NCBI RefSeq assembly: GCF_021032705.1
Contig: NZ_JAHVXI010000003.1
Coordinates: forward strand, 124,001 to 188,000
DNA length: 64,000 bases
Source: Psychroserpens luteolus
GTDB lineage: Bacteria; Bacteroidota; Bacteroidia; Flavobacteriales; Flavobacteriaceae
Direction: 5' to 3'
The notes beneath the pieces are model-generated. The model made no database searches. It was not told the DNA's origin and saw nothing but the letters and a program-made list of their open reading frames with translations. The position numbers and the translations under genes were made by a program. Of the stretch, positions 44,561 through 54,052 are shown piece by piece. Position 1 is the stretch's first letter; each line of letters opens with the position of its first letter.

Positions 44561-46024
44561 TTAATATCCAGGATTTTGTTCCCATTGATTTCCAGCTAAT
44601 TGAATTTCAATAGAAGGTATTGGAAACAGTTCATGCTTACCAGCTTGAAAACCATTTATCTCACTTGCAGCTCTACCAGTTCTAACTAAGTCAAAAAAGT
44701 GATGTCCTTCTCCAACAAGCTCTACACGTCTTTCATGATATATTGCTGAAGTTAATGTTGTTCCAGTTGCAGTCACGTTATTATCAGAATTTCCAAAAGC
44801 ACGTTCTCTAACTCTATTTAAATATTGCTGTGCTCTCATATCATCTATTCCACCTCTGTTAAGTGCCTCGGCAGCCATCAATAAGACATCTGCAAAACGA
44901 ATAGATCTATAATTATTAGGATTTGTTAAGTTGGCATCCCCAGTATTAGCATCACCTTGACGCGCTATATACTTTCTATTATAATACCCTGTGTGCTCAA
45001 ACCCGGTTGAAAATGTAGCGCCAGTATCATTGGCCCAAGTATCAATATCTAAAATTGCTGTTTCAAATCGGTTGTCGCCTGGTTCAAACTCATCAACAAC
45101 TTCTTGAGTCGGTACATTAAAGCTAAATCCCGATTCAAAAACTGGACCTGTATAACTTCTTATACCATTAAATCCAACGGCTACATTACCTTCACTACAT
45201 TGAAGACATCCAAAACCTGCACCTTCTTGATCTGAATACTGTACTTCAAAAACAGATTCGATGTTATTCTCATTATCATTTTCAAACATAGTACTGTAAT
45301 CTGTGAGGAGATCGTGCGGACCATTATTTATTAAGTCTTCCAGAACATTTGCTGCTTCTGAGAACTTATCTTGGTATAAATACACTTTTCCTAATAAAGC
45401 TTGGGCTGCTCCTTTAGTAACACGACCAGTTTCTGCCTGAACATAAGGTAAATTATCAGCAGCAAAAATGAGATCTTCTTCCATTTGTGCATAGATTTCT
45501 GTCTTTGGTGTTCGTGGAATAGAAAACTGATCGCCAAAAAGTATTCTTCTGTCAACAGCAAATGGTACGTCTCCAAACCATTTTACCAATTCAAAATAAT
45601 AATATGCTCTTAAGAATCGTGTTTGAGCCAAAACACCTGCTTTTCCTTCGAAATCAGTTTTATCTTGAAATTCCATGATATAGTTTGCGCGATTAACACC
45701 ACTGTACATCCATCCCCAAATGTCTCTCAATTGCTGATTAATAGGCGTATGAATCATGTCATCAACCTCTTGGATTCCTGGAACATCAATTGCGCTTTCT
45801 CCTCCAGCTAAGGTGTTATCAGACGCAATTTCTCCCAACATAACGTTTAAGTATGTTGATTGCAATAGGTCATATGCACCAATTAATGCGTTTTGGTAAT
45901 CTTCTTCAGTATTAAAGAAGTCTTCAGAATTTTGATCTTGCGAATCGACATCGACAAAATCGTCACTACATGATGTAAAAATGAGTAGTGCTAAACCTAT
46001 ATATGTTATTCTTGTTAGTTTCAT
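44561..46024 (-). CDS. SusD/RagB-family glycan-binding lipoprotein
   Basis: A 487-aa lipoprotein (lipobox IFTSC). It has SusD features: the N-terminal SQDQNSEDFFNTEEDYQNAL region, TPR-like helices (FLRAYYYFELVKWFGDVPF, ALLGKVYLYQDKF), and the C-terminal RFADVLLMAAEALNR and RRVELVGEGHHFFDLVRTG motifs ending in NPGY. It forms the lid of the SusC channel on the cell surface and binds glycan. It lies 6 bp after susC and is clearly cotranscribed. Confidence 0.95.
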   Translation of the reverse strand: MKLTRITYIGLALLIFTSCSDDFVDVDSQDQNSEDFFNTEEDYQNALIGAYDLLQSTYLNVMLGEIASDNTLAGGESAIDVPGIQEVDDMIHTPINQQLRDIWGWMYSGVNRANYIMEFQDKTDFEGKAGVLAQTRFLRAYYYFELVKWFGDVPFAVDRRILFGDQFSIPRTPKTEIYAQMEEDLIFAADNLPYVQAETGRVTKGAAQALLGKVYLYQDKFSEAANVLEDLINNGPHDLLTDYSTMFENDNENNIESVFEVQYSDQEGAGFGCLQCSEGNVAVGFNGIRSYTGPVFESGFSFNVPTQEVVDEFEPGDNRFETAILDIDTWANDTGATFSTGFEHTGYYNRKYIARQGDANTGDANLTNPNNYRSIRFADVLLMAAEALNRGGIDDMRAQQYLNRVRERAFGNSDNNVTATGTTLTSAIYHERRVELVGEGHHFFDLVRTGRAASEINGFQAGKHELFPIPSIEIQLAGNQWEQNPGY

Positions 46025-46030
46025 CTTTAA

Positions 46031-49000
46031 TTAAAATTTTAAGTTCATACCTAATAAAAATGTTTTCGGAGTTGGGTAGAAACCGTAATCGATTCCACCA
46101 CCTATAGCCTCTCCAGTTGAAGCTGTTGGATCATAGCCTCTATATTCTGTAAGTGTAAGTAAGTTAGAAGCAGATATATAAAATCGCAATTTTGTTATTT
46201 TTGAGTCCTCTAAAAACTCATCTGATAATGAATACCCTAACTGTACATTTTGCAATCTTATGAAGTCTCCATCTTCAACAAAGAAATCTGAAAACAAACC
46301 GTTTGAGTTTGCTCCTGAAGTCACTCTTGGAAAGCTGTTACTTGTACCTTCACCAGTCCATCGATCTAAATAATAAACACTACGATTGGTTAATGGTTGG
46401 TTTCTCTCATAATTTCTTACAATATCATTTCCTACTGAAGCAAATGCATAGGCTTGAAAATCGAAATTCTTATATTCGAAATTAAAATTCAATCCCATTG
46501 TGGCATCAGGTAATGGATCTCCAATGTTCGTTTTGTCATTGTCATCGATAACGCCATCATTATTGATATCTACAAATCGTAAATCACCTGCTTGTACAGC
46601 ATCATTTAATGTTGGATAAGCATCAACCTCTCCTTGATTTTGAAATATCCCATCTGTTACAAAACCTCTGAAATACCCGATAGGAAAACCTTCTTCCATT
46701 CTAGCTGGTGGGTCTTGACCAACACCAAATGCACCTCCAGATAGAAAATCTCCATCTGCGCTTACTTCTACAACTGTATTGTCTAGAGTGGCTATATTAT
46801 ATCTAATACTATAGTTAAAATCGTCATTAACAACCTTACTGTAACCTACTGAAAATTCAAAACCTTGATTTTCTACAATACCAGCATTAACGACTGGCGG
46901 CGTAGCTCCAGGAGCAGTAACACCTAAAATTCCCGAAACTTGAGGAACAATTAATAAGTCCTCTGTTCTTTTCTTATAATAATCTGCTGTAATATCTAAT
47001 TGGTTATTAAATAATTTGGCATCAATTCCTATATCTAATGTTTTTTGTTTTTCCCAGCGTATTTCTGGATTCGATACAGCTCCAATAGCAGTACCAAATA
47101 CAAGTTCATCGTCTATCACATAAGTACCTTCTCCATTTAAGAGTGATACAAATCTGAAATCTGGTATTCTATCATTTCCTAGAACACCATAAGAACCTCT
47201 TAACTTTAGAAAGCTTATAGTATTACTATCACTTAAAAAGTCCTCATCTGAAATAATCCATCCTACAGATGCTGATGGGAAGAAACCAAATTTGTTTTCT
47301 GGTCCAAACTTGGTAGAACCATCACGTCGTAATACAGCTGAAAGAAGATATTTTCCTTTATAGTCATATTGTAGTCTAGTAAAATACGAGAGTAGTCTCG
47401 CATCAAACTGTGCATTTCCGTTAGGGAAAATATTTTGTATATCAGAAGCTTGATCGAGAGTTGCGTTCTCAACAGTGTTGCCTGGAATATCAAACCCAAC
47501 AAATCCACTAAAGAAACCTTCTGTTTTAAATACTGATGTACCAACCAGCAGACTTAAATTGTGAACATCATTAAATTTGTTTTCATATTTTAAAAAGGCG
47601 TCAAAAGTATAGTCTCTAAAAATATTGTTATTGATCACAACTTCATTTCTATCTCTGTTGAATACTTTACCACTTCCGAAAAAAGCAATAGGATTGAAAA
47701 CATTGCTTTCGACCTCTGAATAATTAAACTGATAATTAGCTTGAGCAGTAAAATTTTCTAAGAAATTATAAGACAAGCTTATATTTCCTGCAATTTTATC
47801 CACAAAAGACCTATTGAAGGTATTATCGATTTGCGCTAATGGATTGATAACCTCATTGCCTAAGCCTTCGGCTATAGTATAAGCCCCATTTTCATCTCTT
47901 ACTGAAAAGGTAGGTGCCATATTTAATGCGTTAAATAATACTGAACCTAATCCATTTTCAGCAAGCGCTTTTCTGCTCGTATGTGTAAAAATTAACCCTG
48001 AGTTCAATTTAAAATTTTCAAGAAAATCTAAACCATAATTTAAACGTTGTGTATATCTTGAAAAGTTTGACTTACTACCTCCTACAATACCATCTTGAGA
48101 CAAAAATGATGCTGCATATGCATACGATGACTTTTCTCCTCCTCCAGATAATGTTGCGTTAACATTATATTGTGCTGCGTTTTGAAATACCTCGTCTTGC
48201 CAGTCTGTGCCTTGCCCCAAGTTTGAAACATCGGGAAAAACAAGATCTTCGCCATTTGCTGCAAAAGCTTCATTTACTAACAATGCGTATTCGGTAGCAT
48301 TTAAAGAAGGAATCTCGCGTGTTGTTTGTTGAAAACCAGCATAAGTATTAATTTCAATACTAAGAGGTCTATTCTTTCTACCTGTCTTGGTTGTAATTAA
48401 TATAACACCGTTTGCAGCTCTTACGCCATAAATTCCAGCAGTAGCATCTTTTAATACATTGAGCGTCTCAATATCATTTGGATTGATAACACTCAAGTCT
48501 TCAATTACATTACCATCAACTAGTATTAATGGTCTGTTATCTCCATTTGTGGATACACCACGTATACTAATAGTTGCTGCGGCTCCAGGAGAACCCGATT
48601 GTGATGTAATGTTAACACCAGCCACTTGACCTTGCAGTGCTTGTTCAATACGTGTTGGTTTCAAGTTTTCGATGGTTTCACTTGACACCACAGCTACAGC
48701 TCCAGTTATTTCCTTTTTCTTCTGGGTACCATAACCTATAACCACAACTTCATCTAAAGACTCTGTGTCTTCTAAAAGTTGTATGGTTATTGGGTTGCTG
48801 TCTGTAACTACGAACTCCTGATCCTTATATCCTAAATAGGTGAATACTAGAGTGGAGTTGATAGACACATCAGAAATAGTGAAATTACCGTCAAAATCTG
48901 TTGACGCACCTTTGGCAGTGTTCTTGACCAGAATATTAACTCCTGGCAGAGGTTGTCCAGTTGCTTGATCTACAACTGTACCTTTTACTGTAACATTTTG

Positions 49001-49057
49001 ACTAAATGTCAATGCTGTAAATAGTAAGAATACTAGTGAAAAGAGTTTTGTTGTCAT
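46031..49057 (-). CDS. SusC/RagA-family TonB-dependent outer-membrane transporter
   Basis: A 1008-aa TonB-dependent transporter. The signal peptide ends at TFSQ. A carboxypeptidase-regulatory-like domain follows at about 22-105 (VKGTVVDQATGQPLPGVN). The plug domain spans about 110-235 (VVVIGYGTQKKKEITGAV, VLKDATAGIYGVRAANGV). The rest is the 22-strand barrel ending NLKF. With SusD it imports oligosaccharides across the outer membrane. It is the first gene of a four-gene operon; the upstream region shares three motif blocks with the glycosidase promoter at 3.2 kb. The substrate class is unknown, and a beta-glucan is only a guess. Confidence 0.96.
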   Translation of the reverse strand: MTTKLFSLVFLLFTALTFSQNVTVKGTVVDQATGQPLPGVNILVKNTAKGASTDFDGNFTISDVSINSTLVFTYLGYKDQEFVVTDSNPITIQLLEDTESLDEVVVIGYGTQKKKEITGAVAVVSSETIENLKPTRIEQALQGQVAGVNITSQSGSPGAAATISIRGVSTNGDNRPLILVDGNVIEDLSVINPNDIETLNVLKDATAGIYGVRAANGVILITTKTGRKNRPLSIEINTYAGFQQTTREIPSLNATEYALLVNEAFAANGEDLVFPDVSNLGQGTDWQDEVFQNAAQYNVNATLSGGGEKSSYAYAASFLSQDGIVGGSKSNFSRYTQRLNYGLDFLENFKLNSGLIFTHTSRKALAENGLGSVLFNALNMAPTFSVRDENGAYTIAEGLGNEVINPLAQIDNTFNRSFVDKIAGNISLSYNFLENFTAQANYQFNYSEVESNVFNPIAFFGSGKVFNRDRNEVVINNNIFRDYTFDAFLKYENKFNDVHNLSLLVGTSVFKTEGFFSGFVGFDIPGNTVENATLDQASDIQNIFPNGNAQFDARLLSYFTRLQYDYKGKYLLSAVLRRDGSTKFGPENKFGFFPSASVGWIISDEDFLSDSNTISFLKLRGSYGVLGNDRIPDFRFVSLLNGEGTYVIDDELVFGTAIGAVSNPEIRWEKQKTLDIGIDAKLFNNQLDITADYYKKRTEDLLIVPQVSGILGVTAPGATPPVVNAGIVENQGFEFSVGYSKVVNDDFNYSIRYNIATLDNTVVEVSADGDFLSGGAFGVGQDPPARMEEGFPIGYFRGFVTDGIFQNQGEVDAYPTLNDAVQAGDLRFVDINNDGVIDDNDKTNIGDPLPDATMGLNFNFEYKNFDFQAYAFASVGNDIVRNYERNQPLTNRSVYYLDRWTGEGTSNSFPRVTSGANSNGLFSDFFVEDGDFIRLQNVQLGYSLSDEFLEDSKITKLRFYISASNLLTLTEYRGYDPTASTGEAIGGGIDYGFYPTPKTFLLGMNLKF

Positions 49058-49156
49058 ATAATTGATTGTTATGACGTAAACTTACAGCGGGAATTTGGCA
49101 ATTCAATAAAAAAAACCTATACAATAATCATACAATTCAAAAAAACATGTATAATA

Positions 49157-49269
49157 TTGCGAAATACTTAAAAATCAAGGATTTTCAGTGCTTTTTAATT
49201 AATACAAAATAAGCACAACTACAACGATGTAGTGTGAAAAAGAATAATGTTGTGGTAATGTATAGGTGA
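49157..49269 (-). promoter_or_regulatory. susC promoter region with blocks shared with the 3.2-kb locus
   Basis: The 355-base gap 49058-49412 holds no gene. TTGCGAAATAC is at 49157-49167. ACAACTACAACGATGTA is at 49215-49231, within a near-palindrome ACTACA-ACGA-TGTAGT (49218-49233). TGTATAGGTGA is at 49259-49269. Order and spacing match the glycosidase promoter. CCTATACA at 49116-49123 is a reverse copy of the box. This suggests control by the 933-aa regulator. Confidence 0.6.
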
Positions 49270-49412
49270 TGTAATGTTTTCCTACAACAACTTTGCTTTT
49301 AGGTATAGTTAAAAAAAAGCTTCAATTACACTAAATACAGTATGTTCTTAATGTAAGGAACTCAAAAACTATTATGAAAGAAATATATTGTAGTGTCTAT
49401 AGAAATGGTTTT

Positions 49413-50921
49413 TTACAATTTAAACCATGAGTCAATCACCTCATCATCAGAAGATTTTTGAGATGCCAAAGATTGATGTATAAACTCATTGGTTTTGCCT
49501 TGATATTCATAAGCTTTTGACCAATCTTTATGATGTTTTGCTAATGATTTAATACTCTCACAAACATAGGCCATTTCTTCATTAGTTGTCGTTGGATGTA
49601 TGGACATTCGAATCCAACCCGGTTTACGCACAAGATCTCCGATAGATATTTCATTAGTCAATTCGTTACTAGTTTGCTGATCTACATGCAACAAGAAGTG
49701 TCCATAGGTCCCAGCACAACTACAACCGCCTCGCGTTTGAATTCCGAAACGGTCATTTAGTAGTTTTACACCTAAGTTATAATGCAAATCATCAATATAA
49801 AATGAAATCACACCCAAACGATCTTGATGTTGGCCTGCGAGAATATGCAAATTATCTTGAGAAGATAACTCACTAAATACTTTACTCACCAACTCATGTT
49901 CACGCTCTAGAATGTTGGCAACACCCATTTGCTCCTTAAGTTTTATTGCTAAGGCTGTTTTTATAGTTTGCAGAAATCCTGGTGTACCACCATCTTCCCT
50001 ATCTTCTATGTTATCTATATACTTATGCTCTCCCCAAGGATTTGTCCAACTTACGGTTCCTCCTCCTGGACAATCAGGAATCATGTTTTTATATAACTTC
50101 TTATTAAAAATTAAAACACCTGAAGTCCCTGGTCCACCTAAAAATTTATGTGGTGAAAAGAAAATAGCATCCAAATTCTGAAGTTCATTTTCTGGATGCA
50201 TGTCAATATCGACATAAGGTGCCGAACAGGCAAAATCCACAAAACACACGCCGCCATGCTTATGCATTAATTCTGCAATATCATGATATGGTGTTTGTAT
50301 CCCAGTCACATTAGAACCTCCAATTACCGAAGCTATCTTTAATGTACAGTCTTTATATTTATCTAGTAAGACTTCTAAATTCTCTAAACTGAATAAACCA
50401 TCAGCATCAGGTGGAATCACTTCTACCTTAGCAATAGTTTCTAACCAAGAGGTTTGATTAGAATGATGCTCCATGTGCGTCACAAAAACTACAGGTCTAA
50501 TCTCATCAGGAACAGTAGTATACTTTCTAAGGTTCTCAGGGACTTTTAAACCCAAGATTCTTTGAAATTTATTGACAACACCTGTCATCCCATTTCCAGA
50601 TACGATGAGCACATCATCATCTGTGCAATTCACGTGCTTTTTAATAATATGTTTGGCTTCATGATATGCTTTGGTCATTGCTGTTCCAGAAACCGTAGTT
50701 TCGGTATGCGTATTTGCCACAAAAGGTCCAAACTCGTTACACAACTTTTCTTCAATGGGTCTATACAAGCGTCCAGAAGCAGTCCAATCGGTATAAATGA
50801 TTTTTTGTGTTCCAAAAGGAGATTCAAACTCCTGATTGACACCTATAATATGTTGTCTGAATTGATTGAAATACAATTCAAGTTCAGATGGTTTAGACGC
50901 TGTAGTTTCCGTAGAAATCAT
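49413..50921 (-). CDS. Class V aminotransferase / cysteine-desulfurase-like PLP enzyme
   Basis: A 502-aa PLP-dependent fold-type I enzyme. Features are HMEHHSNQTSW (as in NifS/SufS), FVDFACSAPYVDIDMHP, the PLP lysine in SPHKFLGGPGTSG near residue 260, and RGGCSCAGTYGH, where a Cys sits at the position of the desulfurase loop. It is longer than SufS (about 405 aa). It could be a cysteine desulfurase-like or selenocysteine-lyase-like enzyme; the substrate is not certain. It is encoded 26 bp after glmM on the same strand. Confidence 0.85.
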   Translation of the reverse strand: MISTETTASKPSELELYFNQFRQHIIGVNQEFESPFGTQKIIYTDWTASGRLYRPIEEKLCNEFGPFVANTHTETTVSGTAMTKAYHEAKHIIKKHVNCTDDDVLIVSGNGMTGVVNKFQRILGLKVPENLRKYTTVPDEIRPVVFVTHMEHHSNQTSWLETIAKVEVIPPDADGLFSLENLEVLLDKYKDCTLKIASVIGGSNVTGIQTPYHDIAELMHKHGGVCFVDFACSAPYVDIDMHPENELQNLDAIFFSPHKFLGGPGTSGVLIFNKKLYKNMIPDCPGGGTVSWTNPWGEHKYIDNIEDREDGGTPGFLQTIKTALAIKLKEQMGVANILEREHELVSKVFSELSSQDNLHILAGQHQDRLGVISFYIDDLHYNLGVKLLNDRFGIQTRGGCSCAGTYGHFLLHVDQQTSNELTNEISIGDLVRKPGWIRMSIHPTTTNEEMAYVCESIKSLAKHHKDWSKAYEYQGKTNEFIHQSLASQKSSDDEVIDSWFKL

Positions 50922-50947
50922 TTGAAAAAAGCTTTTTTGCGAAGATA

Positions 50948-52336
50948 CTAAATATTTGCGATTACCTTGATTTCAGATATAATACGATCTGCTAAATCAT
51001 CAGCTTCCTTCTGCGTAGGTGCTTCAGTATAAATTCTAATAATTGGTTCTGTATTACTTTTTCTCAAATGTACCCAAGAGTTAGCAAAATCTATTTTCAC
51101 ACCATCAATAGTGGTTAGATTTTCATTAGCATACTTGTTTTCCATAGTTTTCAATAACCCGTCTACGTCCAAATCAGGTGTTAACTGAATCTTCTTCTTA
51201 CTCATAAAATAGTTAGGATAAGAAGCTCGTAACTCACTTACAGAGCTATTTCCTTCGGCTAATAAGCTCAAGAATAGTGCAACACCAACAAGCGCGTCTC
51301 TTCCGTAGTGTAATTCTGGATAAATAATCCCTCCATTACCTTCTCCACCAATAACAGCGTTGTTTTTCTTCATCAAATTAACAACATTAACTTCACCTAC
51401 TGCGCTGGCTTCATAGGTACCACCATGCTTTTCGGTTATATCACGAAGAGCTCTTGTAGAACTCATGTTACTCACAGTATTTCCCGGTGTTTTGCTCAAT
51501 ACATAATCTGCACAAGCTACCAATGTATATTCTTCTCCAAACATCTCTCCGTTTTCATCCATAAAGGCTAAACGATCAACATCTGGATCCACCACAATAC
51601 CAAAATCAGCTCCTTCCTTCACTACTTCTTCAGAAAGATCTGTTAAATGCTCTTTTAAAGGTTCTGGGTTATGCGGAAAATGACCATTAGGTTCACAATA
51701 CAACTTTATAGGATGTACTCCAAGTCGCTCTAATAACAACGGAATAGCTATACCTCCTGTAGAATTCACACCATCTACAACTACTTTGAAATTGGCTTTT
51801 TCTATAGCCTCTTTATTTACCAGGTCCATAGCTAAGACTTCATCAATGTGCATATCGATATACGCATCATTTACACTAATCTCTCCTAAACTATCAACAT
51901 CTGCAAAAGACATATCGGTTCCTTCGGCAAGTTTCAGAATCTTTGCACCTTCTTCTCCATTTAAAAATTCACCTTTAGCATCTAAAAGCTTTAATGCATT
52001 CCATTGCTTTGGATTGTGACTTGCTGTTAGAATAATTCCACCATCGGCATGCTCCATTGGCACGGCAACTTCAACAGTTGGTGTTGTCGATAAACCAAGA
52101 TCAATCACATGAATACCAAGACCAACCAAAGTGTTCATGACTAGATTTTGAATCATTTCACCAGAAATTCGTGCATCTCTACCAACGACAACACGATAGT
52201 TTTCTTTAAGACGTTGTTGTTTGATCCAAGTGCCATAAGCCGAAGCAAATTTTACGGCATCAATTGGTGTGAGGTTATCACCAACTTGTCCGCCAATAGT
52301 ACCTCGTATTCCTGAGATTGATTTTATAAGTGTCAT
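50948..52336 (-). CDS. glmM: Phosphoglucosamine mutase
   Basis: A 462-aa alpha-D-phosphohexomutase. The N-terminus has SGIRGTIGG, the catalytic phosphoserine loop is LTASHNPKQWNALK (about residue 100), the metal loop is DPDVDRLAF (about 245), the sugar loop is GGEGNGG, and the C-terminal phosphate loop is RKSNTEPIIRIY. It converts glucosamine-6-phosphate to glucosamine-1-phosphate for peptidoglycan and LPS precursors in the cytoplasm. The start overlaps the upstream acyltransferase stop by 1 bp (TAATG), suggesting translational coupling. Phosphomannomutase activity is an alternative within the family. Confidence 0.88.
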   Translation of the reverse strand: MTLIKSISGIRGTIGGQVGDNLTPIDAVKFASAYGTWIKQQRLKENYRVVVGRDARISGEMIQNLVMNTLVGLGIHVIDLGLSTTPTVEVAVPMEHADGGIILTASHNPKQWNALKLLDAKGEFLNGEEGAKILKLAEGTDMSFADVDSLGEISVNDAYIDMHIDEVLAMDLVNKEAIEKANFKVVVDGVNSTGGIAIPLLLERLGVHPIKLYCEPNGHFPHNPEPLKEHLTDLSEEVVKEGADFGIVVDPDVDRLAFMDENGEMFGEEYTLVACADYVLSKTPGNTVSNMSSTRALRDITEKHGGTYEASAVGEVNVVNLMKKNNAVIGGEGNGGIIYPELHYGRDALVGVALFLSLLAEGNSSVSELRASYPNYFMSKKKIQLTPDLDVDGLLKTMENKYANENLTTIDGVKIDFANSWVHLRKSNTEPIIRIYTEAPTQKEADDLADRIISEIKVIANI

Positions 52337-53424
52337 TATCTAAACTTTGTTTTCAGTTTTAAAAAATAGGTTTCAAAATATGTATACGACAAATGTGCAA
52401 AAAGTATCGTCAATACAAAAGTCAATATATTAATTAGAAGTATTGTTATAGTATCATTAAAAATTTCATAAGCTCGAGCTTTCAGCATAACAAAAACAAC
52501 GATATTCATTGCGATGACATGAAACATATAAATGCCATAAGACATATGTCCTAAATGATTCCACAACTTATTTTTAATCGTTATTCCAAAGTTATTATGT
52601 GCTAAGGTGTGTACAAACAGGCAAAATACAACCATCGTGACAAGATGAGTCAACCAACGTGCTTCAAATTGAAACACATTTGTTGTAAAATACAGAAGCA
52701 TCGCAATTACTATCACAATCGGGATTAGTATTGAGTATTTTAAAAACTCCAATTGCTTTTGCTCCTCCAAAATAGCGATTACACCTCCAGAAAATAAAAA
52801 GAAATACACAAATCTATAGGTATACAAGAATTGAAAAGCATCTAAATGAAATACAATAAAATAGACAATAGTAAGTACAGATAATACAAGTAATATTTTG
52901 GTTTTTCGTATAAAGAAAAGTAAAGGAGCAATCATAAGGTAAAATTGTTCTTCAATACCAATAGACCATAACACTTCTAGAATACCACCTGGCTCATATA
53001 GTTTTCCGAAAACATTAGGTAAGAAAAATGTAGTCAATAGAATTCCTTCTCTCAGGTTATAATTATTTTCAAACGGCATATTCAAAGCAGGCAAAATGAG
53101 CCAATAAAATAAAAAACCGAAAATAACAATAAGGTAATACAAAGGGAATATTCTCAACATGCGTCGGATGTAAAACTTCTTAATAGAAAACGCATCACGT
53201 TGCTTATAACGGTAAATCAATCTAATAATCAAAAACCCACTCAAAACAAAGAATACATAAACAGCTTCAGTCCCTCTATTAAATATGGGAGCATCTGAAA
53301 AATATGGAAGTCCTTGATTTCTGCTTAGATGCGGAATATGAAAAATCATCACCAACGAAGCCAAGATAAAACGTAAGGGATCTAAATTTGGTAATCTATC
53401 CAAGTATAAACATTTAGAACTCAA
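52336..53424 (-). CDS. Acyltransferase family 3 membrane protein
   Basis: A 362-aa multi-helix membrane acyltransferase (OafA/YrhL type). It begins PNLDPLRFILASLVMIFHI, containing the LR...A...V...H pattern with the conserved His, followed by FFVLSGFLI and SIGIEEQFYL. Such proteins O-acetylate surface glycans or peptidoglycan using a cytoplasmic acyl donor. It is coupled to glmM, so a role in cell-envelope sugars fits. The acceptor is unknown. Confidence 0.88.
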   Translation of the reverse strand: MSSKCLYLDRLPNLDPLRFILASLVMIFHIPHLSRNQGLPYFSDAPIFNRGTEAVYVFFVLSGFLIIRLIYRYKQRDAFSIKKFYIRRMLRIFPLYYLIVIFGFLFYWLILPALNMPFENNYNLREGILLTTFFLPNVFGKLYEPGGILEVLWSIGIEEQFYLMIAPLLFFIRKTKILLVLSVLTIVYFIVFHLDAFQFLYTYRFVYFFLFSGGVIAILEEQKQLEFLKYSILIPIVIVIAMLLYFTTNVFQFEARWLTHLVTMVVFCLFVHTLAHNNFGITIKNKLWNHLGHMSYGIYMFHVIAMNIVVFVMLKARAYEIFNDTITILLINILTFVLTILFAHLSYTYFETYFLKLKTKFR

Positions 53425-53443
53425 AAATACATATATTTATTGA

Positions 53444-54052
53444 ATGAATTTTCTAGCCCATATTTATCTATCTCAAGATGACGACTTGATTACTATTGGT
53501 AATTTTATCGCTGATGGTATTAGAGGAAAACACTATAAAAAATTTCCTTTAGGAATTCAAAAGGGCATCCTACTACATCGTCAAATAGATACATATACTG
53601 ATGCTCACCCAACAGTAAGACAGAGTACAAAACGCCTGCACAAAAATTATGGCCATTACAGTGGTGTCATCGTCGATATCTTGTACGATCACTTTTTGGC
53701 CAAGAATTGGAGTTCTTATTCAGATATTCCATTACCCGATTACGTAGACAAATTCTACGATCTTATGGGAATTCATTTTGATATTCTTCCTTCTCGTATT
53801 CAAAAAATGATGCCGCATATGATTGCTGGCAATTGGTTACTTAGTTACGCTGAGATAGAAGGTATTCAAAAGGTTTTAGATGGAATGAACCGTAGAACTC
53901 AGAACAAATCGGGAATGCATACAGCCACAGTAGAGCTCAAAGAATTTTATACCGAATTTGAAACCGAATTCACCTCGTTTTTTGAAGAACTAAGAGCATT
54001 TGCCAAAGCAGCTTTAAAAGACATCGAAATCCAATTATTAAATGAAAATTAA
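53444..54052 (+). CDS. Acyl carrier protein phosphodiesterase (AcpH-like)
   Basis: A 202-aa protein starting MNFLAHIYLS, with GNFIADGIRGK, HRQIDTYTDAHP and DILYDHFLAKNW. These His/Asp-rich helices are the hallmark of the AcpH family (DUF479), which removes phosphopantetheine from acyl carrier protein. It is cytoplasmic. It is divergent from the acyltransferase gene (19 bp) and overlaps the next gene by 11 bp. Confidence 0.88.
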   Translation: MNFLAHIYLSQDDDLITIGNFIADGIRGKHYKKFPLGIQKGILLHRQIDTYTDAHPTVRQSTKRLHKNYGHYSGVIVDILYDHFLAKNWSSYSDIPLPDYVDKFYDLMGIHFDILPSRIQKMMPHMIAGNWLLSYAEIEGIQKVLDGMNRRTQNKSGMHTATVELKEFYTEFETEFTSFFEELRAFAKAALKDIEIQLLNEN

